From positions 29,351-93,350 of the forward strand of contig NZ_JALKII010000010.1 of the NCBI RefSeq assembly GCF_023051175.1: a DNA stretch of 64,000 nucleotides. The letters run 5' to 3'. A program made the position numbers and the translations under genes. The notes under the pieces were generated by a model. That model saw only the letters and a program-made list of their open reading frames with translations, did not search any database and was not told where the DNA came from. Origin of the DNA: Alcanivorax quisquiliarum (GTDB lineage Bacteria > Pseudomonadota > Gammaproteobacteria > Pseudomonadales > Alcanivoracaceae). Positions 1 to 8,519 of this stretch are shown here, piece by piece; the first letter of the stretch is position 1; each line of letters starts with the position of its first letter.

Positions 1-7
1 GGTATGG

Positions 8-676
8 CTAATCTTCACCGAGCAGGGCTTTTTTCAATGACGCCTGCACCGGGTTCTCGCCAAGATAAATACCAAATAACACCCGCTTGAAATCCACCCC
101 CGGGATGACCTCCAGCAATGCGCCGTTATGCAGAAAGCGCGTCCCCTCGCCCGGTATATAGTAATAATGGAAAACATCGCCTTTGTTCACTTCCAGGCTG
201 TCGTTTTCCCATAGCTCATCGAGCAGATGCGCATAGCGCGGGTAATCATCCCCGGCGGACTGTTGCAAGCCCTCCTGAATGGTGTCGCGAAAGCGGGCAC
301 GCGTGATCGCGGACGACGTAATGTGCACTGCCATTGCTTGCGGCTCATCGGCGTTCATGATGGCCTGCGCATCATGGCTGGCGGCAGGAAGATACAGCCC
401 CGCCACATAAACCCGCAGAAAATACTTGTTGCGCACGCCAGCGCCATTGAGCAGCAAGGTCGTCTCTGCTGCCTCCAATTGCCTGGCCAGCGTCACGCCG
501 GCGATTTCAGTGGCCTGGCTCGTCCCGGCGAGCAGGCACAGCGCCACTAGCCATAGCATTTTCCTGGTTACCTGCCTGGCTATCGCCCGGCCCGCCTTAC
601 TGCCTCTCCGTTTACCTATCGCTTGCACCATACCGCGCCTCCCGCCGCTCCTGTCGTGCGCATTGATCATGACCAT
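8..676 (-). CDS. Exported chalcone isomerase-like protein
   Basis: The protein resembles the bacterial chalcone-isomerase-like family, small exported proteins that keep the fold but are generally not true plant-type isomerases; their role is unclear. The full frame has 222 residues. A typical signal peptide (MLWLVALCLLAGTSQA) begins only at residue 40, so the real start could be the ATG at about 559, giving about 183 residues. The recognisable core includes the stretch LNGAGVRNKYFLRVYVAGLYLP and a later motif VDFKRVLFGIYLGENPV, which are characteristic of the family. It is convergent with nothing at the left edge and divergent from the peroxiredoxin gene. Family assignment is by recognition of these motifs; the start is uncertain. 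Confidence 0.75.
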   Translation of the reverse strand: MVMINAHDRSGGRRGMVQAIGKRRGSKAGRAIARQVTRKMLWLVALCLLAGTSQATEIAGVTLARQLEAAETTLLLNGAGVRNKYFLRVYVAGLYLPAASHDAQAIMNADEPQAMAVHITSSAITRARFRDTIQEGLQQSAGDDYPRYAHLLDELWENDSLEVNKGDVFHYYYIPGEGTRFLHNGALLEVIPGVDFKRVLFGIYLGENPVQASLKKALLGED

Positions 677-918
677 AACAGGAAGCCTCCGGCCGCTGCT
701 CCGTGTCAGGTAAAAAGCCGTAATAGGATCAGGCCCGCGACGGCTCGGTCTGGGCCCGACCGCCTCGCTTTCTTGTTGAAATCAATATACATTTTTCTTT
801 CAGCTTATAACCCACAGGAATGAGCTCAGACGCAAACATCACTTCACAATGGCCCGACAAGACGGTAGCGTCATCAGATCGGGATACCCCCCTTCACGCT
901 GATTCAGGAGGCTTCTTC

Positions 919-1557
919 ATGTCACTACGCATTGGTGATATCGCGCCGGACTTCACGCAGGATTCGTCGGTCGGCCCGATCAACTTTCACGAGTGGGCAG
1001 GCGACAGCTGGGTCATTTTCTATTCCCACCCGGCGGATTACACCCCCGTGTGCACCACCGAACTTGGCCGTACGGCGCTGCTGCAACAGGAGTTTGAAAA
1101 GCGCGGCACCAAAGTGCTTGCACTGAGTGTCGATCCGGTGGATTCACACCATGGCTGGATCGAGGACATCAACGAAACACAGCAGTGCGTAGTGGATTTC
1201 CCGATCATTGCCGACGCCGATAAAAGCGTTGCGAAGCTTTATGACATGTTGCATCCGAACGCCTCGGAAACGGTAACCGTGCGCGCAGTTTTCTTCATTG
1301 ATCCGAACAAGAAAGTACGCGCCACCATTACCTATCCGCCGAGCACCGGCCGTAATTTTGCCGAAATCCTGCGCGTGCTGGATTCACTGCAATTGACAGA
1401 CTCACACAAAGTGGCAACGCCTGTGGATTGGCAGGATGGCGATGACGTGGTGATCCTGCCGAGCCTGACCGATGAAGCCGAGCTCAAGCAGCGCTTCCCG
1501 AAAGGCTACAAGGCAATCAAGCCCTACCTGCGTATTACCCCGCAGCCTGACAAGTAA
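919..1557 (+). CDS. 1-Cys peroxiredoxin (Prx6-type)
   Basis: A thiol peroxidase of the AhpC/TSA superfamily that would reduce hydrogen peroxide or organic hydroperoxides in the cytoplasm. The 212-residue product has the peroxidatic motif PADYTPVCTTELG with the catalytic Cys at residue 45, and a long C-terminal extension with VDWQDGDDVVILPSL, which is typical of the Prx6 subgroup. The frame is open upstream to 820, but the ATG at 919 follows a good ribosome site (CAGGAGG, 905-911) and gives the family's usual N-terminus MSLRIGDIAPDF. A Rho-independent terminator follows directly. It is probably a single-gene unit. Confidence 0.93.
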   Translation: MSLRIGDIAPDFTQDSSVGPINFHEWAGDSWVIFYSHPADYTPVCTTELGRTALLQQEFEKRGTKVLALSVDPVDSHHGWIEDINETQQCVVDFPIIADADKSVAKLYDMLHPNASETVTVRAVFFIDPNKKVRATITYPPSTGRNFAEILRVLDSLQLTDSHKVATPVDWQDGDDVVILPSLTDEAELKQRFPKGYKAIKPYLRITPQPDK

Positions 1558-1567
1558 CATCGCCGAC

Positions 1568-1598
1568 GCCCGCCTGCCAAGGGCGGGCTTTCTCTTTT
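1568..1598 (+). terminator. Terminator of the peroxiredoxin gene
   Basis: A 7-base perfect stem (GCCCGCC / GGCGGGC, 1568-1574 with 1582-1588) is followed by TTTCTCTTTT. It sits 11 bases after the stop codon. Confidence 0.8.
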
Positions 1599-1616
1599 CA
1601 GCTCACTCCACGGCCA

Positions 1617-2333
1617 ATGGACATGCCGGATTTCCTGACCGATCCAGACACCTGGGCCATGCTGGGCTACCTGACCACGGCCCTGATAGCAGGCAGCCTC
1701 ATCGGCCTTGAGCGCACCTATCATGGCCGCCCAGCCGGCTTCCGCACTCATGCGCTGGTGTGCCTGGCCTCGGCACTGCTGATGCTGCTGACCACCTGGC
1801 AGTGGGAGTGGCTGGACCCCAGCGTGCCGCTGGACACCGTGCGCACTGATCCGACACGCATGGCGCAGGGCATCATGACCGGCATCGGCTTTCTGGGCGC
1901 TGGCGTTATTTTTCGTGAAGGCCTGACCGTGCGCGGGCTGACCACCGCCGCATCGATCTGGATTACGGCCGGGATCGGTATTCTGATCGGTGTCGGCTTC
2001 TTTTTCCCCGCCATCACCGCCACCATCATGACGCTGGGTACACTGTCGGTATTCCGCTGGCTTGAAGCGCGCATGCCCGCGCTTTTCTACGCGCATCACC
2101 GGCTCACTTTCCTGCCCGGCCGCGGCTTGACGGAAACCGAGCTGCGCGAACTCCTAGCCGGGCACGGTTTCAAGCTTTTTTCCATCAGTTACCGTTATGG
2201 AGAGGAAACACCGGGCCTGGAGTATCGCATGGTGCTGCAAACCAATACTCAGGAAAATCTGCGCCGGCTGGCCAACACGCTCGCCGAGATGGAAACCGTG
2301 AAATCGTTCCGTATCGACCCGGCCGGCGACTGA
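1617..2333 (+). CDS. MgtC/SapB family membrane protein
   Basis: A 238-residue inner-membrane protein of the MgtC/SapB family. The N-terminal half has about four to five hydrophobic segments and the family signatures AGSLIGLERTYHGRPAGFRTHA (about residues 22-43) and GFLGAGVIFREG, followed by RGLTTAASIW. The C-terminal 75 residues form a soluble ACT-like tail, as in many MgtC proteins. Family members are linked to magnesium limitation, acid stress and control of the F1Fo ATPase in pathogens; in free-living bacteria the role is mostly unknown. The ATG at 1617 has no strong ribosome site; the one at 1623 is an alternative. Confidence 0.88.
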   Translation: MDMPDFLTDPDTWAMLGYLTTALIAGSLIGLERTYHGRPAGFRTHALVCLASALLMLLTTWQWEWLDPSVPLDTVRTDPTRMAQGIMTGIGFLGAGVIFREGLTVRGLTTAASIWITAGIGILIGVGFFFPAITATIMTLGTLSVFRWLEARMPALFYAHHRLTFLPGRGLTETELRELLAGHGFKLFSISYRYGEETPGLEYRMVLQTNTQENLRRLANTLAEMETVKSFRIDPAGD

Positions 2334-2658
2334 CTCCCCTCCCACCATCAGGCGCCTACGCCATTTGTGGCGCCACTCCTTTGGCGCACTGCATGTCTGC
2401 AGCTGATCTCAGAGCACGACTGTTCTGAATTCGCGGATTTCTGGCCCGTTGGTATGAAATTGAATATCAGCCAAAAACATCAGTCACTACCGCACGTCGC
2501 TTCGTCGGCAAATATAGTTTTTTTGTTGGCCCGGAGTGCCTAAACTCCCGCCCGCTTACGCTCGGTGCGAGGCGCCAGAAACGGGGCACATTCGCCACTC
2601 TGAAAGCCCTCGCCAATAGCGTCTTTTTTCCATTTGGAATGTTTGACCGGGGGTTTCC
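2334..2658. other. Spacer without a gene
   Basis: No convincing reading frame. It contains a GGCGCC pair (2351-2356 and 2369-2374) that could form a small hairpin after the MgtC gene, and a T-rich stretch near 2518. No clear promoter was identified. Confidence 0.5.
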
Positions 2659-2940
2659 ATGAAAGCGATCTGGCAAGGGCACGTTCTCGCCACCAGTAAC
2701 CACGTCATCGTCATGGGCGGCCAGCACTACTTTCCGATGGAAAGTGTGCGCACAGGCTTTCTGGTGCCCAGCAACCGCCGCAGCAGAAACGACTGGCGCG
2801 GTGAGCGGCATTACTTCCATCTACGCACCGACGATCTTGAAGTCATGGACGCGGCCTGGTCGTTCCCGGCGCCGGTCGAGGATGCTGCGGCGCTCTCCGG
2901 CTATATCGCATTCGGCGAAGACGTCACTATCGGACACTGA
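2659..2940 (+). CDS. DUF427 domain protein
   Basis: A 93-residue protein of the DUF427 family. The start MKAIWQGHVLATS and the segment HYFPMESVRTGFLVPS match the family's usual beginning, and a later YFHL followed by AAWSFPAP and YIAF also fits. The molecular function is not known. Its ATG is close to a GGGGG stretch at 2650. It lies about 75 bases before the ribbon-helix-helix gene, but a separate promoter-like sequence lies between them. Confidence 0.85.
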   Translation: MKAIWQGHVLATSNHVIVMGGQHYFPMESVRTGFLVPSNRRSRNDWRGERHYFHLRTDDLEVMDAAWSFPAPVEDAAALSGYIAFGEDVTIGH

Positions 2941-2948
2941 TCGCGCCC

Positions 2949-2979
2949 TTGACGCCACCCACCCCGCTCGGTGTATTAT
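2949..2979 (+). promoter_or_regulatory. Candidate promoter of the RHH gene
   Basis: TTGACG (2949-2954) and TATTAT (2974-2979) resemble sigma-70 boxes with a rather long 19-base spacer. The TGTACTACA palindrome lies immediately downstream, at the expected transcription start, which suits repression. Confidence 0.4.
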
Positions 2980-2981
2980 TT

Positions 2982-2990
2982 TGTACTACA
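2982..2990 (+). promoter_or_regulatory. TGTACTACA operator-like site, copy 1
   Basis: TGTA-C-TACA is a perfect palindrome around one base. The same 9-mer lies upstream of the ABC1 kinase gene (3559-3567). Here it overlaps the expected start of transcription of the ribbon-helix-helix gene. Binding by that protein is inference. Confidence 0.5.
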
Positions 2991-3016
2991 TCAATCAAGG
3001 CGGGCAGCAAACTGAC

Positions 3017-3511
3017 ATGACCGACAACACTCGGCCCCCACGCCGGGGCCGCCGGCCGGCCCCGGACAACGAGCGCAAAGACCGGGTTATCCAGACTCGT
3101 GTTCCCAGAGACCTGGAGGATACCCTGCGCAACGCAGCCGAACGGCAGCGGGTCAGCGTGTCGCACCTGATTCGCCATGTGCTGGAAGACACCTTTCAGC
3201 TGGTGGATAACATTGTCGCGGATTCTGCCAGCCTGATGGGCAACGTCAGCCGTGATGCGCGCCGTCTGGCGGCCACAGCCCGCGGCCAGGCAGCCGCAAC
3301 ACCTGTACCGCGCCAGGAACAAAGCGGCGACGCTGCAAGCGCGCAGCTGGAAACCGTGGACGCCTGGCAGGCGGTCATCATCAACCGGCCCGGCCACTGC
3401 TTGCAGTGCGGCACAGCGCTCGCTCGAGGCCAGCACGCCTATCGCGGCCTCTCTGCGCAACCGGGTGCTGCGCCCGCCTGGCTATGTGAGCAGTGCCTGC
3501 AAGAACTGTAG
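3017..3511 (+). CDS. Ribbon-helix-helix protein with C-terminal zinc-ribbon-like pair
   Basis: A 164-residue protein with two visible parts. Residues about 22-62 (VIQTRVPRDLEDTLRNAAER then VSVSHLIRHVLEDTF) look like a ribbon-helix-helix DNA-binding domain of the CopG/MetJ type. The C-terminus carries CLQCG (Cys128, Cys131) and CEQC (Cys157, Cys160), a likely zinc-binding pair. The middle is Ala/Gln-rich. The frame is open upstream, but the ATG at 3017 is the first that makes sense after the promoter-like sequence. It precedes the ABC1 kinase gene by 76 bases, and both have a TGTACTACA site upstream, so autoregulation and control of the kinase are plausible but inferred. Confidence 0.75.
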   Translation: MTDNTRPPRRGRRPAPDNERKDRVIQTRVPRDLEDTLRNAAERQRVSVSHLIRHVLEDTFQLVDNIVADSASLMGNVSRDARRLAATARGQAAATPVPRQEQSGDAASAQLETVDAWQAVIINRPGHCLQCGTALARGQHAYRGLSAQPGAAPAWLCEQCLQEL

Positions 3512-3558
3512 TCACCACCGCCCAGAATTCATTGCGCGGTGTTTTTTTACCCGAAAAT

Positions 3559-3567
3559 GTACTACAA
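3559..3567 (+). promoter_or_regulatory. TGTACTACA operator-like site, copy 2
   Basis: The same palindrome as at 2982-2990, 21 bases before the start codon of the ABC1 kinase gene, in an A-rich context. A position this close to the start fits repression of transcription of the kinase gene. Confidence 0.5.
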
Positions 3568-3587
3568 AAAATGACAAGGAGTGCTGC

Positions 3588-5204
3588 ATGGCAACCCTGC
3601 AAGCAAGAAACGCCCCATCGCAAGCGCCCGCCCCGGCGGCCGCCGCCACCCGCGACAACGGCTTGAAAGCCTGGTTGCAGGTGCTGGACGCAGGCATCCG
3701 TGCGCTTGAGCAATCCGCCTGGCAGGGCCGCAAGCTGGCTGGCCAGGCATTATCTGCATGGCGTCTGGTCGAGCTGGGCGCTGCGGATGTTGCTGAGGAA
3801 TATCACCATCTCGCCGCCGAAGCCCGCCGCTGGCCAGCGCGCCTGAAAAGGCTCTCGGCCACGGGCTGGACGCTGACTCGCATCGCCGCGAGCTACCGCT
3901 TGTGGGGCGCTCGCTCTGCGCTGCTGCCGCGCGCACGTCATGCGGCGGCCCTGGATGATCTGCACCGGCGTAACGCCCGCCGTTTCCGTGACACCTCGCT
4001 GCGCCACGGTGGCGCGTTTCTGAAGATCGGCCAGTTACTCAGCACACGGCCGGATCTGCTGCCGGCGGCCTGGGTCGAGGAGCTGGAGACACTTCAGGAC
4101 GGGGCGCTGCCGGAGCCGGCGGAGCGTATCCGGGCGGCGCTGGCAGAAGCTTTCGGTGCGCCACCGGAAACGTTGTTTGCGTCGTTCGACATGGAGCCTC
4201 TGGCGGCGGCCAGCATCGGGCAAGTGCATCGCGCAGTGTTGCACGACGGCCGCGAGGTGGCGGTCAAAGTGCAGCGGCCCGGCCTGGCAGAAATCATCGA
4301 GCTGGACATGAAGCTGATGCGCCTGTTCGCCGACAGCCTGAGCAGCCTGTTGCCACCCACCGACCTGCCCACCATTCTCGATGAAATCGAGCGTTCGGTG
4401 CGCGGCGAGCTGGATTACCGCCGCGAAGCACGCGCCATGCAGCGTATCGGCCGCGGCCTCGAAAGCGTGCCCGGTGTGCGCGCGCCGGACGTCATCACCT
4501 CGCTCAGCCACGCCAGCGTGCTGACCACGGCGTTCGTGAAAGGCGAGAAATTCACGCTTGCGCTGAATCGCTTGCATCAGGCCGGTGATGCACAGGGGAT
4601 CGCGGATATTCTCGGGCGCCTGCTGGATGGCTGGTTGCATCAGGTGCTGGTGCTCGGCGAGTTCCACGCCGATCCGCACCCCGGCAATATCCTGCTGGCT
4701 GACGACGGCGATCTGGTGCTGCTGGATTTTGGTTGCAGCGCCAAGCTACCGGAAACACACCGCCAGGGTTACTTCCGAGTGCTGCAAGCCAGCCTGGTCG
4801 CCGACCGCGACACCATCGCCGATACGCTCGCCGAGCTGGGCTTTGCCACGCGCAGCGGCACGCCCGACACATTGCTTGTGTTTGCCGATGCGTTACTTGC
4901 GCAAATCCGCGACGCCGCCATCGAGGGCAGCGGCGGCCAGATCAGCTGGCCGACACAAGAGCAGCTGCTTGAGCGGGGCCGCACCCTGCTGGCCCAGGCC
5001 GAAGACGATCCGGTAGCGCGGATTCCAGCCGAGTTCGTGCTGCTGGCGCGGGTGTTCGGCTCACTGGGCGGCGTGTTCATGCATTACCAGCCAGCGCTGG
5101 ATGTGGCCTCATGCCTGCTGCGCTATCTCACCGACCCGGAGATCCTGCCGGCACCGCCACGGCGTGCGGGCAGCCCGTGGAAAGACTGGCTGCGCCTTCA
5201 TTAA
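3588..5204 (+). CDS. ABC1/AarF/UbiB-family atypical kinase
   Basis: A 538-residue protein of the ABC1 family, atypical kinase-like ATPases; the bacterial member UbiB supports ubiquinone synthesis. Seen in order: the KxGQ motif (FLKIGQLLSTRPDLLP), the Ala-rich loop ASIGQVHRA, the lysine strand VAVKVQRPGL, the catalytic-loop HADPHPGNILL and the metal-binding LLDFGCSAKL. The extra N-terminal helix region carries no other domain. It is not next to ubiE or ubiJ, so it is more likely a second, accessory ABC1 protein than the housekeeping UbiB. The start at 3588 has an AAGGAG site 6 bases upstream. Its last codons form the left arm of a terminator. Confidence 0.88.
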   Translation: MATLQARNAPSQAPAPAAAATRDNGLKAWLQVLDAGIRALEQSAWQGRKLAGQALSAWRLVELGAADVAEEYHHLAAEARRWPARLKRLSATGWTLTRIAASYRLWGARSALLPRARHAAALDDLHRRNARRFRDTSLRHGGAFLKIGQLLSTRPDLLPAAWVEELETLQDGALPEPAERIRAALAEAFGAPPETLFASFDMEPLAAASIGQVHRAVLHDGREVAVKVQRPGLAEIIELDMKLMRLFADSLSSLLPPTDLPTILDEIERSVRGELDYRREARAMQRIGRGLESVPGVRAPDVITSLSHASVLTTAFVKGEKFTLALNRLHQAGDAQGIADILGRLLDGWLHQVLVLGEFHADPHPGNILLADDGDLVLLDFGCSAKLPETHRQGYFRVLQASLVADRDTIADTLAELGFATRSGTPDTLLVFADALLAQIRDAAIEGSGGQISWPTQEQLLERGRTLLAQAEDDPVARIPAEFVLLARVFGSLGGVFMHYQPALDVASCLLRYLTDPEILPAPPRRAGSPWKDWLRLH

Positions 5205-5219
5205 GGCGCAGTCTTCTCT
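5190..5219 (+). terminator. Terminator overlapping the end of the ABC1 kinase gene
   Basis: CTGCGCCTT (5190-5198) pairs with AAGGCGCAG (5203-5211) around a 4-base loop and is followed by TCTTCTCTT. The stop codon lies in the hairpin. Confidence 0.75.
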
Positions 5220-5305
5220 TACATTTTCCCGGTTGCGCCATGCCAGCGTTCACGCTCAAATGAGCGGCTACTGCTTTCTTCCCTGCATGCCAAGGGGCCA
5301 TGACC

Positions 5306-5512
5306 ATGCGCGTTGTGATTGTGCTGATGATTCTGGCCATCGCTGCCCTGCTGCTCACCCAGCCCTTCAACCAGCCGCCTGCGAGCCCGCCCGGCGCAGT
5401 GCCGGCCAGCGACAGCGGCCGCAGTGAAAGTGGTGTTGGCGACGGTGATCGCAACGCCCGATCCAACTCTCCCCAGGATGCCCGACAGCCCCCGGACGAT
5501 TCGCAGCCCTGA
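5306..5512 (+). CDS. Small single-pass membrane or exported protein
   Basis: A 68-residue protein with one hydrophobic segment at the N-terminus (RVVIVLMILAIAALLL) and a polar, Pro/Ser/Asp-rich tail. I do not recognise a family. The ATG at 5306 has AAGGGG at a good distance; an ATG two codons earlier (5300) is too close to it. It ends one base before the end of the convergent nitroreductase gene. Low complexity in the tail makes the call tentative. Confidence 0.45.
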   Translation: MRVVIVLMILAIAALLLTQPFNQPPASPPGAVPASDSGRSESGVGDGDRNARSNSPQDARQPPDDSQP

Positions 5513-5513
5513 T

Positions 5514-6236
5514 TCACGCACGCGGCAACAGCAGCTCCTCCAACCCCACCCGGGGCGGCTGGAAACGGTTGATCGGCGCATCCGGCGCGGGGTAACCCAG
5601 CGCCACACCACATAGCAACTGATACGGCTCGGGAATATCAAACCGCGCCGCCACCGGAGAGCGCCACAGCCCCAGCGCTCCTTGCGCGCAGGTGCCCAGC
5701 CCGCGATTGGCGGCGGCCAGCATCAGGCTTTGCAGGAAGATGCCGGCATCAAGCGCGGAATACACGCCCAGCCCTTTGTGCGCGAACAGGAACAGCACCA
5801 CCGGGGCATCGAAAAACGAAAAGTTTCTGGCCATCTGCTCATCGCGAGCCGCCTTGTCGCCACGGGCAATGCCCAGCAACTCGTACAGGCCATGGCCAGT
5901 TGCCACACGGCGAGGCTGCAAATCGGCGGGGTACTGCACAACCGGTCGAAAATCACCATCGGGCAGCGCACCACGATCACGCCAAGCTGCCAGCAACCGC
6001 TTCACGCCTTTCTGGCGCTGAATCTTCATCAGGCGATGAAAGCGCTCGGTCAGTTCGCGGCCCAGCGGCGCCACATCTGCCCCCGACAAGACGCCGATCT
6101 TGTAGGGCTGGGTATTCGACCAGCTTGGCGATGCCAATGACTCCTCCAGCAGGGCACGGACAAGCTCGTCCGGCACTACCTGATCACTGAATGCACGAAT
6201 ACTGCGGCGCTGCCGCAGGACATCGGAAAACTCCAT
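5514..6236 (-). CDS. Nitroreductase family flavoprotein
   Basis: A 240-residue FMN-dependent oxidoreductase of the nitroreductase family. The N-terminal RRSIRAFSDQVV is the family's FMN-phosphate-binding start, SPSWSNTQPYKIGVL the cofactor-contact region, and the C-terminal half contains AANRGLGTCAQGAL followed by LCGVALGYP. Such enzymes use NAD(P)H to reduce nitro groups, quinones or enones; the substrate cannot be told from sequence. It stands alone, convergent with the small protein gene upstream in the window. Confidence 0.88.
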   Translation of the reverse strand: MEFSDVLRQRRSIRAFSDQVVPDELVRALLEESLASPSWSNTQPYKIGVLSGADVAPLGRELTERFHRLMKIQRQKGVKRLLAAWRDRGALPDGDFRPVVQYPADLQPRRVATGHGLYELLGIARGDKAARDEQMARNFSFFDAPVVLFLFAHKGLGVYSALDAGIFLQSLMLAAANRGLGTCAQGALGLWRSPVAARFDIPEPYQLLCGVALGYPAPDAPINRFQPPRVGLEELLLPRA

Positions 6237-6433
6237 GCCGCTTGACTCTCTGTCTATGTTTTCTGTGTGTGTTCACTGCCTGTGTTCAGGGCAACCGACA
6301 CGCTACCTGCACCAGCGCCATATTGCAGTGACGGAAATTGACAGCCGCGAAGGCCGCTGCCAACCGGGCCTGCTCTGTCTTTAACCAGCGCGGGCGCTGC
6401 CTTTAATCGGCGCTGACGCTATACTGCCCCGCT

Positions 6434-6916
6434 ATGCAGCACTTCGTTCACCGCCGCCAGGCGCATTTCTCCCGCTGTGGCCTTTACCGTTATGCACTGT
6501 GGCGCTGGTGGGGCCAGGGCCAGGATTACGCGCTGATCATTGGCCTTAACCCGTCCACCGATCCGGCCGGCCAGGATAATCCCACCGTGCGCCGCTGTGT
6601 GCGCTTCGCCCAGCAGTGGGGTTACAGTGGCGTTTGCGTGGCCAATCTGTTTGCCTGGCGCACCGTGGAACCCGCCGCACTGCTCGCTGCGCAGGCACCG
6701 ATCGGCCCGCGCAATGATCACTGGCTGCGCCGCCTGGGCCCCGGAGCCGCCGTTATCGTCGCCGCCTGGGGTAATCACGGCCAGCACCTGGGGCGCGGGC
6801 AAGCGGTGCGGCGTTTGCTGCCCGATATGCAGGTGCTGCGGCTGAACCGTTCCGGCGAGCCCGCCCACCCGCTTTATCTTCCGGCTCATCTGCGCCCGCA
6901 ACCCTGGGGCGACTAA
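6434..6916 (+). CDS. DUF1643 domain protein
   Basis: A 160-residue protein matching the DUF1643 family: IIGLNPSTDP followed by NPTVRRCVRFAQQWGYSGVCVANLFAWR is the family hallmark, and a later AAWGNHG also fits. The biochemical role is not known. It stands alone between the divergent nitroreductase gene and the sphingomyelinase gene. Confidence 0.85.
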   Translation: MQHFVHRRQAHFSRCGLYRYALWRWWGQGQDYALIIGLNPSTDPAGQDNPTVRRCVRFAQQWGYSGVCVANLFAWRTVEPAALLAAQAPIGPRNDHWLRRLGPGAAVIVAAWGNHGQHLGRGQAVRRLLPDMQVLRLNRSGEPAHPLYLPAHLRPQPWGD

Positions 6917-7174
6917 CGCTGCCCTGCCCCGCGCAACAGCCATCGCGACCAGCCGACGCCGACCCCCTGCACCGAATCCGGGGCCGCCTATCGGGTGTCA
7001 CGATTTTCCCCCCGGATGGCAGATTTGATCCTGTTCTGTTACGGCCTGTCCTTTTATTGTTGGCGGGCGGCACGCCGCACCTGGAACCTGCCATTGCCGG
7101 CATCACAATCTTCTTCCGGCGCGGGCACAGGCCACATTGATCAGAATAAAAACACGAGCCGGGAGGGAGAACCA

Positions 7175-8518
7175 ATGCGCTCTATATCATTGCTTTGTCT
7201 GGCAGCGCTGGCATTTTGTGCCACCGCCGCCAATGCAGATACCTATATTTATGTCACCAACACCACGCCCGACACCGTCACTGTTGCGGTCAACCATTAC
7301 GGCACCGACACCATGGCGCAGGGCGACGAATGGGCTCAGGAAGCAACCAGCATCCCGCCATATGCTACCCGCCGCGTGCTGCGCTATAACCGGTTCTGGG
7401 GTGTGCATCGTGGTGAAACATTTCATTTTGATACGGTGATCAGCAGTGGCACATCCAGTGTGACACTGAAGCAACGCATGGTTGGTACCTGGACGGGCAG
7501 CAACATTGTGCACGGCGCCAGCGGCCCCGGCTTCAGCTCACCGTGGTTCAGTGATCGCAATATTCACACCTATGCCACCACCTACGCGGCCCGGCCTTCC
7601 GTCAACAGCTTCAAGGCGGAGTTTACCGGCGGCTATGATGATTTTTATTACACCATTCACAACACCACACAGAGCGAACCACTCAGCGGCACGGATCAAT
7701 TGAAAGTGCTGAGTTACAATATCTGGGCCTTGCCTGTAGTAGCGAGCAACATCAGTGGCCGGCTTGCAGAGATACCATCGCATCTTGATGGTTACGATGT
7801 GATCCTGTTGCAGGAAGCCTTCTCCGGTGATCGCGATGCCATGATGCTGGCGCTGTCGTCGCAGTATCCGTATCAGACACATGTACCGCGCATCCCGTTC
7901 GAGCTGGGCACGTTCAATATTTTTGATAGCGGCGTGGCCATCCTGAGCCGTTTCCCGATCGTGGCGACAGATGACTTCATCTATCCGAATTGCTCGGGCA
8001 CGGATTGCTTTGCCGACAAAGGCATCATCTATGCGGAAATCATCAAGGACGGCAAGTCATACCACATCACCTCGACACACACCGCGTCCTTCGATACCAC
8101 AGAGGCACGCCTGCTGCGCCAAGAGCAGTTCTTGCAAATTCGTGATCTGGTCGATGCGCAGAATATTCCCACCAGCGAGGCCGTACTGATGGGCGGTGAT
8201 TTCAACGTCAACAAGCTGCTGTGGCCCACCGATTATGCGCAAATGCTCGTCAATCTGAACGCCACCGATCCGCTCAGCACGGGCTACACCGAAGCCACCT
8301 TCGATCCGCGCGTGAACCAGAACGCCACGGCGGCCGGTTCTGGCGGCGACACGGTGGAATATCTGGATTATGTGGTTTACGCCAACGACCACCTGCAACC
8401 GCACACCTCTCGCAATGATGTGCGCGTGTTGCGCTCCACAGCATCATCGGTGTGGGGCAGCTGGGATTTGTCCGATCACTTCCCGGTGATGGGCGAATTC
8501 GACTTCAGCGCGCCGTAA
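7175..8518 (+). CDS. Secreted sphingomyelinase-like phosphodiesterase (EEP fold)
   Basis: A 447-residue exported enzyme. A signal peptide (MRSISLLCLAALAFCATAANA) is followed by a beta-rich N-terminal domain of about 140 residues, then an endonuclease/exonuclease/phosphatase domain from about residue 180. Visible active-site elements are LKVLSYNIWALP, VILLQEAF, MGGDFNVN and the terminal SDHFPVMGEF, the pattern of bacterial neutral sphingomyelinase C and related phospholipases. It would hydrolyse a phosphodiester in extracellular lipids; whether sphingomyelin or another headgroup is the substrate is not shown. The ATG at 7175 follows GGGAGGGAG. The next gene starts one base after the stop. Confidence 0.85.
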   Translation: MRSISLLCLAALAFCATAANADTYIYVTNTTPDTVTVAVNHYGTDTMAQGDEWAQEATSIPPYATRRVLRYNRFWGVHRGETFHFDTVISSGTSSVTLKQRMVGTWTGSNIVHGASGPGFSSPWFSDRNIHTYATTYAARPSVNSFKAEFTGGYDDFYYTIHNTTQSEPLSGTDQLKVLSYNIWALPVVASNISGRLAEIPSHLDGYDVILLQEAFSGDRDAMMLALSSQYPYQTHVPRIPFELGTFNIFDSGVAILSRFPIVATDDFIYPNCSGTDCFADKGIIYAEIIKDGKSYHITSTHTASFDTTEARLLRQEQFLQIRDLVDAQNIPTSEAVLMGGDFNVNKLLWPTDYAQMLVNLNATDPLSTGYTEATFDPRVNQNATAAGSGGDTVEYLDYVVYANDHLQPHTSRNDVRVLRSTASSVWGSWDLSDHFPVMGEFDFSAP

Positions 8519-8519
8519 C

